The notes beneath the pieces were generated by a model. The model was not told the DNA's origin. It ran no database searches and saw nothing but the letters and a program-made list of their open reading frames with translations. Of a stretch of 64,000 bases of DNA, positions 35,143 through 44,410 are shown piece by piece (positions within the stretch are counted from its first letter, which is position 1; each line of letters starts with the position of its first letter). Position numbers and translations under genes: made by a program. This DNA is from a virus, in the IMG/VR virus record IMGVR_UViG_3300033984_000416, positions 57,433 through 121,432 of that record, one strand, 5' to 3'.

Positions 35143-35661
35143 TTACATTCCTCTGAATTCACTAGCGTCAACACTTGCACAAACAACTGTTCTAAACGCA
35201 CCTTTGTAACCCATAATGGTATGTATGTTATCGTAATTTTTAGCCCCATCATTGGAAACACTAAAATATCTAATTTCAGTTTCCGTAACAGGATAGCCGA
35301 TGTAATCACCGTAGCTAATTTCAGTATCTAACTCACTTAATTGAGCTTCGTATATACCAAAGGTTAATTGACCATCTTGAAGATATCTCAATCCACCATC
35401 CTTGTTATAAGCTTTATTCTCTGGAGCCGCCATAATTGGCATAATCTTAAGTTCTAAAGGTGGGAAAAATCTTATACCATCTTTAGATGCCTCACCATAC
35501 AAGTTATCAGATTCAGTCATTTCTCGATTAACTCGATATAAAATCACTGTAAAGTTTCCATCACCTTCAATAGCCTCACGACCCATTTCAATTTCTAATT
35601 GAAAATCCGATTCAGAGAAAAATTTATTAATTCTCGTAATAGGTACAATAGATTTAGACAT
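35143..35661 (-). CDS. Putative neck / head-closure protein (172 aa)
   Basis: I choose the start MSKSIVPITRINKFFSESDF at 35661, since the longer form from 35691 would run 38 nt into the nuclease gene instead of 8. Pattern: an early strand pair (DGNFTVILYRVNREMTESDN), YGEASKDGIRFFPPLELKIM, and SYGDYIGYPVTETEIRYFSV. The order and strand pattern are loosely like T4 gp14-type neck proteins, which close the head and join the tail. Support is positional; homology is not certain. Confidence 0.5.
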   Translation of the reverse strand: MSKSIVPITRINKFFSESDFQLEIEMGREAIEGDGNFTVILYRVNREMTESDNLYGEASKDGIRFFPPLELKIMPIMAAPENKAYNKDGGLRYLQDGQLTFGIYEAQLSELDTEISYGDYIGYPVTETEIRYFSVSNDGAKNYDNIHTIMGYKGAFRTVVCASVDASEFRGM

Positions 35662-36301
35662 ATTTAACTCCTTTCTTTTTTGACGGAACACCTTTTTTAG
35701 TTTCCGAAATTTTTGTTATTACTTCTTTAGAATGGTTTTTACCATAAAAATGATTTTTTTTACCCATATGTGATTCGCTCATTTTTTTCTTTGTTTCTTC
35801 ACTTAATTTAACACCTTTTTTAGCGTTTCTTATTTTTTCTTTAGTTTCCTCAGACATTGGTTTTCGTTCAATAAGTTTTTGTGATTCACTCATTTTTTGT
35901 TTAGTTTCATTACTAATATTTTTACCTTTATGTGCATTACTTAATTTTTCTTTATGTTCTTCAGTGAATTTAATACCGATTCTAACCTCACTCATTTGTT
36001 TTTTTGTTTCTTCAGAATGTTTACGATTTAACATCGTCCCATTAGTTCCACCAAGACAAATATTATAACCAATTAATTTATCTGTCGATTTATATTTTAA
36101 AATATAATTTTGCTCCATTTCATTCAGTTCTTTTTGTGTGTCACATTGACACAAAATTTCTTTTTTAAAATTTATTAAACCATATTTTTTTATTGCTTTT
36201 TTAATTAAATCACCAGAACCAAAATAATTAAAATTGTTTTTACTGTCTTGACCAATATAGATTTTACCATTCACTAAATTTGTTGTTTTATATATTACCA
36301 T
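35654..36301 (-). CDS. GIY-YIG homing endonuclease with NUMOD3 repeats (215 aa)
   Basis: Residues 1-90 are a GIY-YIG nuclease domain: VIYKTTNLVNGKIYIGQ in the first two strands, YFGSGDLIKKAIKKYG, and the catalytic Glu in ELNEMEQNYI. Residues ~95-210 carry five or six NUMOD3 helix repeats (HSEETKKQMSE, FTEEHKEKLSNAHKG, LSEETKKKMSESHMG), used for DNA binding in seg-type mobile nucleases. It is not needed for the virion: it sits as the first gene of a structural operon, overlapping the next gene by 8 nt, and has a late-type motif 14 nt upstream. Free-standing homing gene inserted at this junction. Confidence 0.88.
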   Translation of the reverse strand: MVIYKTTNLVNGKIYIGQDSKNNFNYFGSGDLIKKAIKKYGLINFKKEILCQCDTQKELNEMEQNYILKYKSTDKLIGYNICLGGTNGTMLNRKHSEETKKQMSEVRIGIKFTEEHKEKLSNAHKGKNISNETKQKMSESQKLIERKPMSEETKEKIRNAKKGVKLSEETKKKMSESHMGKKNHFYGKNHSKEVITKISETKKGVPSKKKGVKYV

Positions 36302-36512
36302 AATAATTTTTTTAAATAAATATCATAATTATTCTATTTATGTAAGTTATTGGTGTTATTTATTTATTGATACGTGTGATTGGTGTTATTTTCTTGTTGT
36401 CCATCGTTTTTATTATAAATATTTATCTTTTGATTAATATCACCAAACACTTGATTTTTATTTATTTTTTTCTTATATTTAGATATAATTACCAGGATAA
36501 AACAAAAAGACA
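36302..36512. promoter_or_regulatory. Divergent control region between homing nuclease and helicase
   Basis: This 211-bp spacer holds a late-type motif facing left (36323-36316), a near-palindrome TATAAATATTTAT at about 36415 that reads as the late motif in both directions, a variant TATATTTAG before the helicase, and a 12-bp direct repeat ATTGGTGTTATT at 36349-36360 and 36379-36390. No convincing gene is present. Confidence 0.45.
36316..36323 (-). promoter_or_regulatory. Late-type motif of the homing nuclease/structural operon
   Basis: Minus strand TGATATTTATTTAAAAAAA, 14 nt before the ATG at 36301. Confidence 0.55.
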
Positions 36513-38354
36513 TTGATAAATTTAGACGACATACGAGGACATTCAGCAATTTCACTTCTAGAAGATTATGAAGGTATTAACCCATATCTTAAGAAATTGA
36601 AGATTGCTTACTTAAAGAATAAAAAATTGGCTCTTACTGAGAACCAATCAAAATATATATTAGATAATCACGATAGACAACCACAATACATCAATCGAGT
36701 GATTGGTATTACTAGCTATCTAGGTGATGAGTTAAAAAAACAAAATGAATTATCATTTACACCAGAGAAAATTCTAATCGAATTTATACTGGCCGATACT
36801 GAAAAAACATTTCACGTTTACGGTAAGCTTAAACAAAACCAAAAAGAATCTAAGATGTATTGGTTACCTAAAACACAGGTAACTGATGACCCATATTTTG
36901 AAGAAATAAAAGTAGAAGTAGATTTTACAAAATACAACGATATCTTAGCTGAGACGGGTAAAAAACTTTATGAGCATCAAGAAGACGGAATTAAGTTTTT
37001 ATTGTCTAGAAACGGCTGTATATTAGCTGATGACATGGGATTGGGTAAATCTATACAATCTATTATTGCTGCGTTAGAAAGCGGAGCCAAAAAGATACTA
37101 GTTGTTTGCCCATCTTCAACAAAGATTAACTGGGAAAGAGAAATAAACGTTTTTTGTGACGATACAGCAATCATTGATGGTAAAAAATGGAACGATGCTA
37201 AATTCACGATTATTAACTTTGATATTCTTAAAAATTTCCATACTCTTAGTACTGGTAAAAAAAGAAAAGAAGGCGAACCAGAAGAAGTATTAAATAGAGA
37301 ATTAGCCAACGCTGGTTTTGATTTAGCAATCATTGATGAGGCTCATTATTTGAAAAATAATGAAAGTATCCGTGGTAAGGTTATGGTAGAGTTATCAACA
37401 AAACACAACATTGATAAGGTATGGTTACTTACAGGAACACCTGTTGCCAATAGACCTATGGATTTCTTTAATCTATTGAAGATTATTAAGTCACCTATTG
37501 CCGATAACTGGAAACACTTTGCGGTTAGATATTGTGATGGAAGACAATTCTTTAGAACACTTAAAAATGGTCAAAGAAAACAAATATGGTTAACTGACGG
37601 TGCTAGTAATCTTGAAGAATTGGCATCGAAAACAAAAAACATTATAGTTAGACGTTTAAAGACTGAAGTATTGGATATGCCAGACAAGGTAATGACACCT
37701 ATGCATCATATGTTAGATAAAAAAGGGCTTAAAAATTATGAGTTGCTTTGGGAACAATATACCGAGAAAAGAAAATTAGAAGGTAAGAAAACGAATGAGT
37801 TACAAAAAGATTTGGTTGAACTTATTCTTTTAAGACAATTTATTGCTTTAGAGGCTATTCCTTATACTATTGAAATGGTTGAAAATGCGATTGAAATGGG
37901 ACGTAAGGTAATTGTTTTTACAAGCTTTACCGAAGAATTAGAAATAATAACAAACCATTTTGGAAAGTTAGCCGTTAAACATAACGGGCCAATGACGACA
38001 ACACAAAAACAAAGGTCTGTAGATGCTTTCCAAACCAATCCAAAGGTTAAGGTTTTTGTTGGTAACATTAAATCAGCTGGTGTTGGTATTACACTTACTG
38101 AAGGTACTGTTGTGATATTCAATTCATTTGATTGGGTTCCTGGAAATAATGAACAGGCTGAAGATAGAGCGTTCCGTATTGGTCAAAAGAATGATGTTAA
38201 TGTTTACTACCAATTATTTGACGATACAATCTCAACTAGAATGTGGAATATGTTAAACAGTAAAAAAGATGTTATATCAACCATTATGGGTGATAAAAAA
38301 TTAACAGATGATGAAATAACTGCCTTATTGGTGGATGAATTAATAGCAGCATAA
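36513..38354 (+). CDS. SNF2-family DNA helicase/translocase (613 aa)
   Basis: Superfamily 2 motifs in order: Q-like LYEHQEDGIKFLL, motif I DDMGLGKSIQS with K179, motif II DEAH at residues 275-278, motif III LTGTPVANRP, motif V SAGVGITLTEG, motif VI QAEDRAFRIGQ. The arrangement matches SNF2/SMARCAL1-like enzymes, which move on duplex DNA and remodel forks or protein-DNA complexes; in the phage a role in fork restart or recombination is likely. An in-frame stop at 36498 and no ATG before residue ~112 make TTG at 36513 the best start. Two bases separate it from the glutaredoxin gene, so they are co-transcribed. Confidence 0.9.
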   Translation: MINLDDIRGHSAISLLEDYEGINPYLKKLKIAYLKNKKLALTENQSKYILDNHDRQPQYINRVIGITSYLGDELKKQNELSFTPEKILIEFILADTEKTFHVYGKLKQNQKESKMYWLPKTQVTDDPYFEEIKVEVDFTKYNDILAETGKKLYEHQEDGIKFLLSRNGCILADDMGLGKSIQSIIAALESGAKKILVVCPSSTKINWEREINVFCDDTAIIDGKKWNDAKFTIINFDILKNFHTLSTGKKRKEGEPEEVLNRELANAGFDLAIIDEAHYLKNNESIRGKVMVELSTKHNIDKVWLLTGTPVANRPMDFFNLLKIIKSPIADNWKHFAVRYCDGRQFFRTLKNGQRKQIWLTDGASNLEELASKTKNIIVRRLKTEVLDMPDKVMTPMHHMLDKKGLKNYELLWEQYTEKRKLEGKKTNELQKDLVELILLRQFIALEAIPYTIEMVENAIEMGRKVIVFTSFTEELEIITNHFGKLAVKHNGPMTTTQKQRSVDAFQTNPKVKVFVGNIKSAGVGITLTEGTVVIFNSFDWVPGNNEQAEDRAFRIGQKNDVNVYYQLFDDTISTRMWNMLNSKKDVISTIMGDKKLTDDEITALLVDELIAA

Positions 38355-38356
38355 TT

Positions 38357-38611
38357 ATGGTAACAATTTACACATTCCCAGAATGTCCATACTGTACAGA
38401 ATTGAAAGAGATTCTAGTAAGTGAAGGTATTGAATTTAAAGATGTCAATATCAATTTAGATGAAAATAAAGAAGAATTCGAAGCAATTCTAGAAGTTTCA
38501 AAAGCAGAAGAAGTACCTGTAATTAAAATAGGTAAACAATTGCTTATTCCTAATGTTTCTTTTAGAAGTATTAAGGAAGCGGCTGAATTAACCAAGAGTT
38601 TTTTAGTATAA
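38357..38611 (+). CDS. Glutaredoxin (84 aa)
   Basis: Short dithiol glutaredoxin: active site CPYC at residues 10-13 after TIYTFPE, cis-proline strand EEVPVIKIG, and a C-terminal helix. Phage glutaredoxins usually supply electrons to ribonucleotide reductase; no reductase is in this window. Directly follows the helicase gene. Confidence 0.9.
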   Translation: MVTIYTFPECPYCTELKEILVSEGIEFKDVNINLDENKEEFEAILEVSKAEEVPVIKIGKQLLIPNVSFRSIKEAAELTKSFLV

Positions 38612-38620
38612 TTTGATTTT

Positions 38621-38640
38621 TTCTTATATTTATAAGAAAA
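38621..38640 (+). promoter_or_regulatory. Late-type motif within a palindrome
   Basis: TTCTTATATTTATAAGAA is a perfect inverted repeat (TTCTTATA-TT-TATAAGAA) that contains the late core ATATTTAT at 38626-38633, 14 nt before the ATG at 38648. Confidence 0.5.
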
Positions 38641-38647
38641 GTAAATT

Positions 38648-39793
38648 ATGGCAGTAAGCTTAGAAGAAAAAGAAAAATTGTTTCGTCAATTTAGACACTC
38701 TGTAGGTGCACCAATCCGTACTATTGAAGTTCCAGATGAAGTATTATGTACCCTTCTAGAAATATCAATTGAGGATTATGCTCAATACGTACAAGAGTGG
38801 TTGATTGAACATCAATGGCAATCATTGTTAGGTCACAATGTTGATACTACTGATATGGCATTTGCATTGAGTGTCAGAAGCTTTGACTTTATGACTCAAT
38901 ATACGTATGCTTATTCAAAACAAGTTGGATTACAATCTAACGGACCATGGGAACTTAAAAAAGATTACGTTGAGATAGAAGCTGGAAGACAAGTTTATAT
39001 TATCCCAGCTGGACGTGAAGTAAATGAAGTTCTTTGGATTACGCCACCAGCAACCAGTCAAGCTTTATTGGCTAACTACGGTGGTATTGATTATGGATTT
39101 GGTGGTGGTTTTGCACAAACAGGTGGTGGTATGGGAACAAGTGGGCCAGGTGGTGCTGGACGTATGGGTTACTATATTGCACCAGCATTTGATATTTTAT
39201 TAACAGCTGCTGATATGAACCTTAAAAATCGTATCGTAAGAAGTGAATTGGTACATAAAATTACAGCTGGACCTAACGGAACAAAATTATTACACTTGTT
39301 ATCGGTTCCTGGTTCTAAGTTATCGTTTGGTCAAGGTATCGGTGGTGTTGGAAGTTCAATAAACATGACAGGTTGTCAAGTATGGTATCACTATTATGAT
39401 ACTACTCCAGAAAACCTAGAGGCGTGTAAAAATGACAATCCAGATATCATTAAGATGCCTAATCAAGTACAATTATCAAAGTTAGATTTTAGTGACTTTA
39501 ACGAACCAACAAAGACTCTTGTAAGACAATTGTTCATCGCTGAAGCCAAAAGAGCACTAGGTAGAACAAGAGGTAAATTTGGCGGTATCGTTGGTTTACC
39601 AGAAGGTGAAAGAACCATGGACTACGAAACACTAATTAGCGAAGGAAATGACGAAAGAAAAGCGGTTCTAGAAAGATTAGAAGCTAGATTATTAAGACTT
39701 TCAAGTACGTCACAATTAGAAAGAGGTGCTAAAGAAGCTACCGATTTGAATACATCATTAAAACACCACCCATTAGGATTTTGGGTATATTAA
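38648..39793 (+). CDS. Neck/connector-type virion protein (381 aa)
   Basis: N-terminal half is helical with a conserved look (IEDYAQYVQEWLIEHQWQSL, RSFDFMTQYTYAYSKQVGLQ). A segment YVEIEAGRQVYIIPAGREVN leads to a Gly-rich linker (residues ~148-178), and the C-terminal part again has helices (TKTLVRQLFIAEAKRALGRT) ending HHPLGFWVY. Proteins of this type occur in other large phages near head-tail joining genes, where a neck or adaptor role has been suggested (from memory). Preceded by a late-type motif, so expressed with the virion genes. Confidence 0.65.
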   Translation: MAVSLEEKEKLFRQFRHSVGAPIRTIEVPDEVLCTLLEISIEDYAQYVQEWLIEHQWQSLLGHNVDTTDMAFALSVRSFDFMTQYTYAYSKQVGLQSNGPWELKKDYVEIEAGRQVYIIPAGREVNEVLWITPPATSQALLANYGGIDYGFGGGFAQTGGGMGTSGPGGAGRMGYYIAPAFDILLTAADMNLKNRIVRSELVHKITAGPNGTKLLHLLSVPGSKLSFGQGIGGVGSSINMTGCQVWYHYYDTTPENLEACKNDNPDIIKMPNQVQLSKLDFSDFNEPTKTLVRQLFIAEAKRALGRTRGKFGGIVGLPEGERTMDYETLISEGNDERKAVLERLEARLLRLSSTSQLERGAKEATDLNTSLKHHPLGFWVY

Positions 39794-39827
39794 TAATAAA
39801 TAACAAACAAATAAAAAAAAAGAAAAA

Positions 39828-40133
39828 ATGGGATTAAAAATTACAACACCTTTACATACTAATAAAGGTGAAACTTCAGAAATGTATTTAAACATTGAAA
39901 ACATTATGATTAACAAACAAAACATGAATAACGTAATGTTTAATAAATACGTTAGCAAAAAAGCCAGAGAAGCTGACGCTAATAATAGATGTGAATGTTT
40001 TGAAGTATCTAGTTCATACATGTTAGACTTCGTACAAGGAGAATTATCTGACAACTATGTTTACGAATTGATATATAGTATCGTTAAAGAAAAACTAGAA
40101 GCTCAAGGGTTAGTAGTTGAAAATTTAAAATAA
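39828..40133 (+). CDS. Hypothetical virion-associated protein (101 aa)
   Basis: A small protein starting MGLKITTPLHTNKGETSEMY, with strand-helix character and a helical C-terminus (YELIYSIVKEKLEAQGLVVE). It is the last gene of the short plus-strand operon with the neck-type gene 38648-39793, 34 nt downstream, and ends at a bidirectional terminator. No family recognised. Confidence 0.65.
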   Translation: MGLKITTPLHTNKGETSEMYLNIENIMINKQNMNNVMFNKYVSKKAREADANNRCECFEVSSSYMLDFVQGELSDNYVYELIYSIVKEKLEAQGLVVENLK

Positions 40134-40137
40134 AAAA

Positions 40138-40160
40138 AGGGGCTTAAATAGCCCCTTATT
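40138..40160. terminator. Bidirectional terminator between convergent genes
   Basis: GGGGCT-TAAAT-AGCCCC stem with A run on the left and T run on the right serves both the plus-strand virion operon and the minus-strand polymerase gene. Confidence 0.8.
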
Positions 40161-40166
40161 TATTTG

Positions 40167-43100
40167 TTAGAATTCCCATTCATCTTCTTTAGGTTCTTCT
40201 TTGTGTTGAAGTTCTTCTTTGTGTTGAAGTTCTCCTTCACGATACATCCCATTCATATCAGCAGTTTCGTCATATTCATCGACAACGTAACCTTCTGGTA
40301 TTTCAGCAACGGTATCATCAAATTCATCGTCAAACTTTATGACTTCATCGTCAGTATCTTCATCGCCTTCATCATCATCTTCCGATGTTGTTTTCTTTTT
40401 GACTTCTTTAGGTTGTTCAACAACTACTTTGCTAGCCTTCTCTTTTAATATTTCAGCTATGTTGTCTTGCTCGGTGATGCCAACATGGTCCTCAAGTTCC
40501 TCAAACTCCATAGTAATTGTATCACCAGTCATTACTCTACATTCCGCAACATAATCTAACCATTGGTCATATCTATTATCTTCATTTCCATTACCAGCCA
40601 TTTGATAGTATCTAAATCTTTCGTTGGCTTGGTCTTTGTATTTAAAAATCTCTAAGTATCTACATAATTCTACGTTCCACTTTCTAGAAACCAAATATAC
40701 CCCATCATTATCAGAATCTACGTCACACAAAACGAATATATCGATTGGAAGTTCACACTTTTTGTCTATATCGTTAAGGTCTTTAACCTCTAAGTGTCTA
40801 AAGATATCATCTAACATTTTTTTCTCATGTTCGATACTCTCTAACCTAGCGATACACATACGCTCGTGATAATCAGCTCTTAATTCGTCCCATTCAGCTT
40901 GCTCCATGTTATTTGGAAGCTTATTAACCTTATCCCAGAATTTAATCTCTTTATCTTCCATACGCATAAGGTCTTCATATGAATCTTGGTCACCATCTTT
41001 AAACGGAATACCAGAAACCAATTCACATTCACCTTTGGTAAAGATAACTCTTTCTTTTAACTTTTCAGTTACTTTCTTGGTGTCTTTATCTTTAATCTTA
41101 ACGATATCCAAAAGAATTCTATCTCTAATTTCTTGACTGAAACAAACCAATAATGGTCTAACTTTTTTGTTAAAGTTATCCAAATAACGAGCAACGTTAT
41201 ATTCATCAGTTGATAACGAATCATTTATTTCCTCAATTCTTTGACCAATGGTAGCAAAAGAATCCATATCCATTTCGTTGTTCTGTTCCATAGCTGCCAA
41301 AGCCTTCTTCAGCATTTCAACTTCTTTGATTAATTCAAAATCACGCTCTACAGTATCTGGTGAGATAGATTTACAATTAAGAGTTACAGTTGATATACCA
41401 GTTTCTTTGTTTCTTTCAGTTTTTAAATCACCATGAGATTTAGCACTACCAGTATTCACATAATAAAGAGTATCACCTAACGTAATATCAATATTATCTC
41501 TAAGTGCCAACTCCATGTGTGCTTGTTTAGGCATTGGATTACCAGCTTTGTTTTTCATTGTAGCTTTTTTCTTGTAATCAGTCATGGTAAGTTTAACTCT
41601 AGCTTTAGAGGCAATCTTAACCAATGGTATTTGATAATTATAGATTTTATCCACGTATTCATGATAATAGTTTATAAATGAATGACCATCACCATCCAAT
41701 AACATACGTATAGCTTTACCTAAAAAATCTTCAATATAAACTGACATCTTTTTAGACTTAACAGAGTTACCAACCAATTTAATCTTACCACCAATATCAT
41801 TGGCGTAATTTTTTCTAGCGAAATTGATTGTAGAGTTACAAATATCATCGATATCCAATCCCATACGACCTTCCATGTAGTTTTCGTTGAACTCTGCCAA
41901 TACCGCATCTAAACCAGAAAGTTCTTTATTGGCATCATCTGTAGTTTTCCAATGCGTACCTTTTGCTACGTATTTTATTTCATCTACATTATCTGGGAAC
42001 GAGAAGTTGAAACCATCGGTGTCACCCACAAGAGCACGGAACCCGTGAGTTTCAGTAAAGTGTTTTACCATCAGTCTTAAATACTGACGACCACGACATG
42101 TTGTTTCTTCAGCCGAATCGGTATCACCCCAATTAAAGATATATGGTGCACCATATGAACCAAACCATGAATTGGCAAGAATCTTAAGTGGCAACTGTTT
42201 TTTATCGTATAGATTAGCCATGGCTTTATGGTCATGAATCTCTTTAGTTAAAAGTTCTTTTTCTTCGACACTTAGTTCTTCTTCCTTTAAACGTTTTTCC
42301 AAAGCTTTTACAGTTTTCTTTTCTTTTCCGTTTAAGAATTTAAACTTATCACGTGTATCAACTACGTAGGTCAACATACCTTCCATTACACCGCTGATAT
42401 CTAAGTCTGGGAAGATATTATGGGTAAGTTGTGTTTTAGGGTAAAGAGCAGCGTAATCTAGCTTTACTACGTTTCTAGCATAACCCACTTCTAACAGACG
42501 AGAAAGTCCACCAGTAAATTCACGTTTAGCTTGTGTTTCTGGTATCGCTAATCCATTCTCATACGACCATGCAGCCATGATAAGTTTCCATTGACCAGCA
42601 GTACCCATTGTTGAGCTACGCATGAATGTTGTTGGAAGCATCTTTGCAATAAGGAAACTGGCTTGGTTGAAGATATTATCAATTTGTTCAGTTTCCCACA
42701 AGTCATCACAAAGATAACGTTGCACGATATAATCACCTTTTACAATCTTGTAATCAGTTTTTAATGGATTCTTTTCGGTAATCTTATACCAGTCACCATT
42801 TTTATCATTGAAAGCGAATTTGCTTACTTTGTCGGCCCAAGTTGTGTTGATTTTATCACCAGGAACATAAACTCGATTAGGTTTAGCGATTTCAGAGTAT
42901 TGAGTAATATACTTCAAACCCCATGATTTAATTTCAGAGTTAATCGCCATGGCTCTACGCACGGCATGTGAGATATCTATGATGTTATAACCATACATAT
43001 GCGTTTGCTCATAAACTTCAGTTTCACCACCTAATTTAAGCGATGCTGGTTTACGTTTAATCTTAGAAATTCTATTAAGAGTGATTGCCAATTCTGTGAT

Positions 43101-43880
43101 TGGAATTGAAAGTCTTTCGGCACGTTCAAATAAGAAAGGCCAGTCAAAATTCTCAGAGTTATAACCAGTAATAATATCTGGTTGAATCGCATCAATTACT
43201 TGGAAAAATTTAGCGATATTTTCTCTTTCTGAATTACGTTTTTCTTGACCATCTTTTCCTATGGTTTCGATAACACCTTCAAACCCTCTATTATCACGAA
43301 CACCGATTTGGAAGATAGCGTTCTTGCTAGCGAACAATCCTTCCGTCTCCAAGTCAAATTGAAATCTATGGACATCATCGTAGTCATCCATTCCTTTAAA
43401 CAAACGTTTACCTGTTTGGATAAGGTATTGTTCAGTTGGGCTGAACATAACAAAGTTTCTAGAATATTCCTTGCTAAAGATATCAACACCACCAAATTTA
43501 AAGAATGTTATTAAATCTTTATAAGCATTTTTACATGTAGCTAAATACTTATAACCATTTTCCATTCTTAAGGGTATGTCACCGTTAGCATCGTTTGTTC
43601 TAAGTCTAGTAATCTTGACACCATGTCTAGTACACGCCTCGATTGTTTTCATACGTTTACCACCATAAAGAATCTTCGTGATATCTTCTTTAAACCACAA
43701 GAATGGTTTAAACTTATCTTCGACTAGTGTTTTTGTGTTTGTTTCCCTATCGTTAATGACAAGTGTCACGCTAGGCTTATCATAGCTGGGTTCAACTGCT
43801 ACGATATATTTTTGAGGGTTATTTCCTTGAAGAAATGATTCGATTACTTCCGTATCGACTTTTGTTTTTTGTTGACTCAT
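40167..43880 (-). CDS. Family B DNA polymerase with 3'-5' exonuclease (1237 aa)
   Basis: Exonuclease motifs: FQFDLETEG (D176, E178) and GYNSENFDWPF. Polymerase motif A is KLDYAALYP (D475), motif B ILANSWFGSYG near residue 570, and motif C VGDTDGF (D620, D622). It copies the phage genome and proofreads. At 1237 aa it is much longer than T4 gp43 (898 aa): there is added sequence after motif C (e.g. LKKALAAMEQNNEMDMDSFA) and a strongly acidic C-terminal tail (EDDDEGDEDTDDEV) ending in an ELQHKE duplication. I use the ATG at 43880 (MSQQKTKVDTEV), since the start at 43910 falls upstream of the -7 element. Tandem host-type promoters lie upstream. Confidence 0.93.
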   Translation of the reverse strand: MSQQKTKVDTEVIESFLQGNNPQKYIVAVEPSYDKPSVTLVINDRETNTKTLVEDKFKPFLWFKEDITKILYGGKRMKTIEACTRHGVKITRLRTNDANGDIPLRMENGYKYLATCKNAYKDLITFFKFGGVDIFSKEYSRNFVMFSPTEQYLIQTGKRLFKGMDDYDDVHRFQFDLETEGLFASKNAIFQIGVRDNRGFEGVIETIGKDGQEKRNSERENIAKFFQVIDAIQPDIITGYNSENFDWPFLFERAERLSIPITELAITLNRISKIKRKPASLKLGGETEVYEQTHMYGYNIIDISHAVRRAMAINSEIKSWGLKYITQYSEIAKPNRVYVPGDKINTTWADKVSKFAFNDKNGDWYKITEKNPLKTDYKIVKGDYIVQRYLCDDLWETEQIDNIFNQASFLIAKMLPTTFMRSSTMGTAGQWKLIMAAWSYENGLAIPETQAKREFTGGLSRLLEVGYARNVVKLDYAALYPKTQLTHNIFPDLDISGVMEGMLTYVVDTRDKFKFLNGKEKKTVKALEKRLKEEELSVEEKELLTKEIHDHKAMANLYDKKQLPLKILANSWFGSYGAPYIFNWGDTDSAEETTCRGRQYLRLMVKHFTETHGFRALVGDTDGFNFSFPDNVDEIKYVAKGTHWKTTDDANKELSGLDAVLAEFNENYMEGRMGLDIDDICNSTINFARKNYANDIGGKIKLVGNSVKSKKMSVYIEDFLGKAIRMLLDGDGHSFINYYHEYVDKIYNYQIPLVKIASKARVKLTMTDYKKKATMKNKAGNPMPKQAHMELALRDNIDITLGDTLYYVNTGSAKSHGDLKTERNKETGISTVTLNCKSISPDTVERDFELIKEVEMLKKALAAMEQNNEMDMDSFATIGQRIEEINDSLSTDEYNVARYLDNFNKKVRPLLVCFSQEIRDRILLDIVKIKDKDTKKVTEKLKERVIFTKGECELVSGIPFKDGDQDSYEDLMRMEDKEIKFWDKVNKLPNNMEQAEWDELRADYHERMCIARLESIEHEKKMLDDIFRHLEVKDLNDIDKKCELPIDIFVLCDVDSDNDGVYLVSRKWNVELCRYLEIFKYKDQANERFRYYQMAGNGNEDNRYDQWLDYVAECRVMTGDTITMEFEELEDHVGITEQDNIAEILKEKASKVVVEQPKEVKKKTTSEDDDEGDEDTDDEVIKFDDEFDDTVAEIPEGYVVDEYDETADMNGMYREGELQHKEELQHKEEPKEDEWEF

Positions 43881-43896
43881 AGTTATATCTTTTTTA

Positions 43897-43927
43897 CAAA
43901 GGTACGACACAAAATCAGTTTATACAA
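43897..43927 (-). promoter_or_regulatory. Host-type promoter P2 of the polymerase, TTG-N20-TACCTTTG
   Basis: Minus strand TTG (43927-43925), 20 nt, TACCTTTG (43904-43897); the ATG at 43880 follows 16 nt later. Confidence 0.65.
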
Positions 43928-43949
43928 GTAAAAATCAATAAATATTTTT

Positions 43950-43970
43950 AACTTTGTACATTACAAAGTT
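43950..43970. promoter_or_regulatory. Perfect palindrome AACTTTGTA-CAT-TACAAAGTT, operator candidate
   Basis: Two exact 9-bp arms with a 3-bp spacer. It overlaps the -7 element of promoter P1, so a bound dimer would block it. Confidence 0.55.
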
Positions 43971-43994
43971 ACGAAATAAGATTCAGTAATGCAA
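43964..43994 (-). promoter_or_regulatory. Host-type promoter P1 of the polymerase, TTG-N20-TAACTTTG
   Basis: Minus strand TTG (43994-43992), 20 nt, TAACTTTG (43971-43964). It lies 84 nt before the ATG at 43880 and overlaps the palindrome at 43950-43970. Confidence 0.55.
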
Positions 43995-44004
43995 CTAAAG
44001 GTGG

Positions 44005-44379
44005 TTATTTTTTAATACTACCGTCTAAAACATTAACGAAAAGTTCTTCTCTTATAGGAACAATAAGGGTTCCAGACCCATCCAAAAAATTAATTTCAAA
44101 TTGAGCAGCATATCTAGCAGCAGTATTTGTTTCTTTTCCCGTAAATTGGTAAACTAGGTAAAATTCTTCACCGACACAATCACTAGCTGGTTCCACTTGT
44201 TGAATACCAGCTGATTTTTTAGCTATTTTTTTAACACCTGTAATCACATCAGTCATAGTGAAGGTTATGCTGGCATTTTGAATTTTATCGTGGAATTTAT
44301 GAAAATCATTTCTCCCATCTTTGATAAGTTCCAATTTTAGAACTGGAAGTGTTGAATTTTTATTTATGTGAAATTCCAT
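44005..44379 (-). CDS. BppU-like baseplate/fibre-base protein (124 aa)
   Basis: Pattern FHINKNSTLPVLKLELIKDG, ITFTMTDVITGVKKIA and YAAQFEINFLDGSGTLIVPI matches the N-terminal domain of upper baseplate proteins (BppU family), small Ig-like units to which fibres attach. Sits at the 3' end of the second fibre cluster, 31 nt after the 831-aa repeat fibre. Family assignment by eye only. Confidence 0.6.
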   Translation of the reverse strand: MEFHINKNSTLPVLKLELIKDGRNDFHKFHDKIQNASITFTMTDVITGVKKIAKKSAGIQQVEPASDCVGEEFYLVYQFTGKETNTAARYAAQFEINFLDGSGTLIVPIREELFVNVLDGSIKK

Positions 44380-44410
44380 ATATTGTTTATTGTTTTAAAT
44401 TATTTATTAA

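Noticed and set aside
36364-36555. 63-aa minus-strand frame in the divergent spacer
   Set aside because: It overlaps the helicase start and the promoter motifs, and its composition is not protein-like.
43881-43910. Upstream start for the DNA polymerase
   Set aside because: It lies upstream of the P2 -7 element; the ATG at 43880 gives the expected N-terminus.
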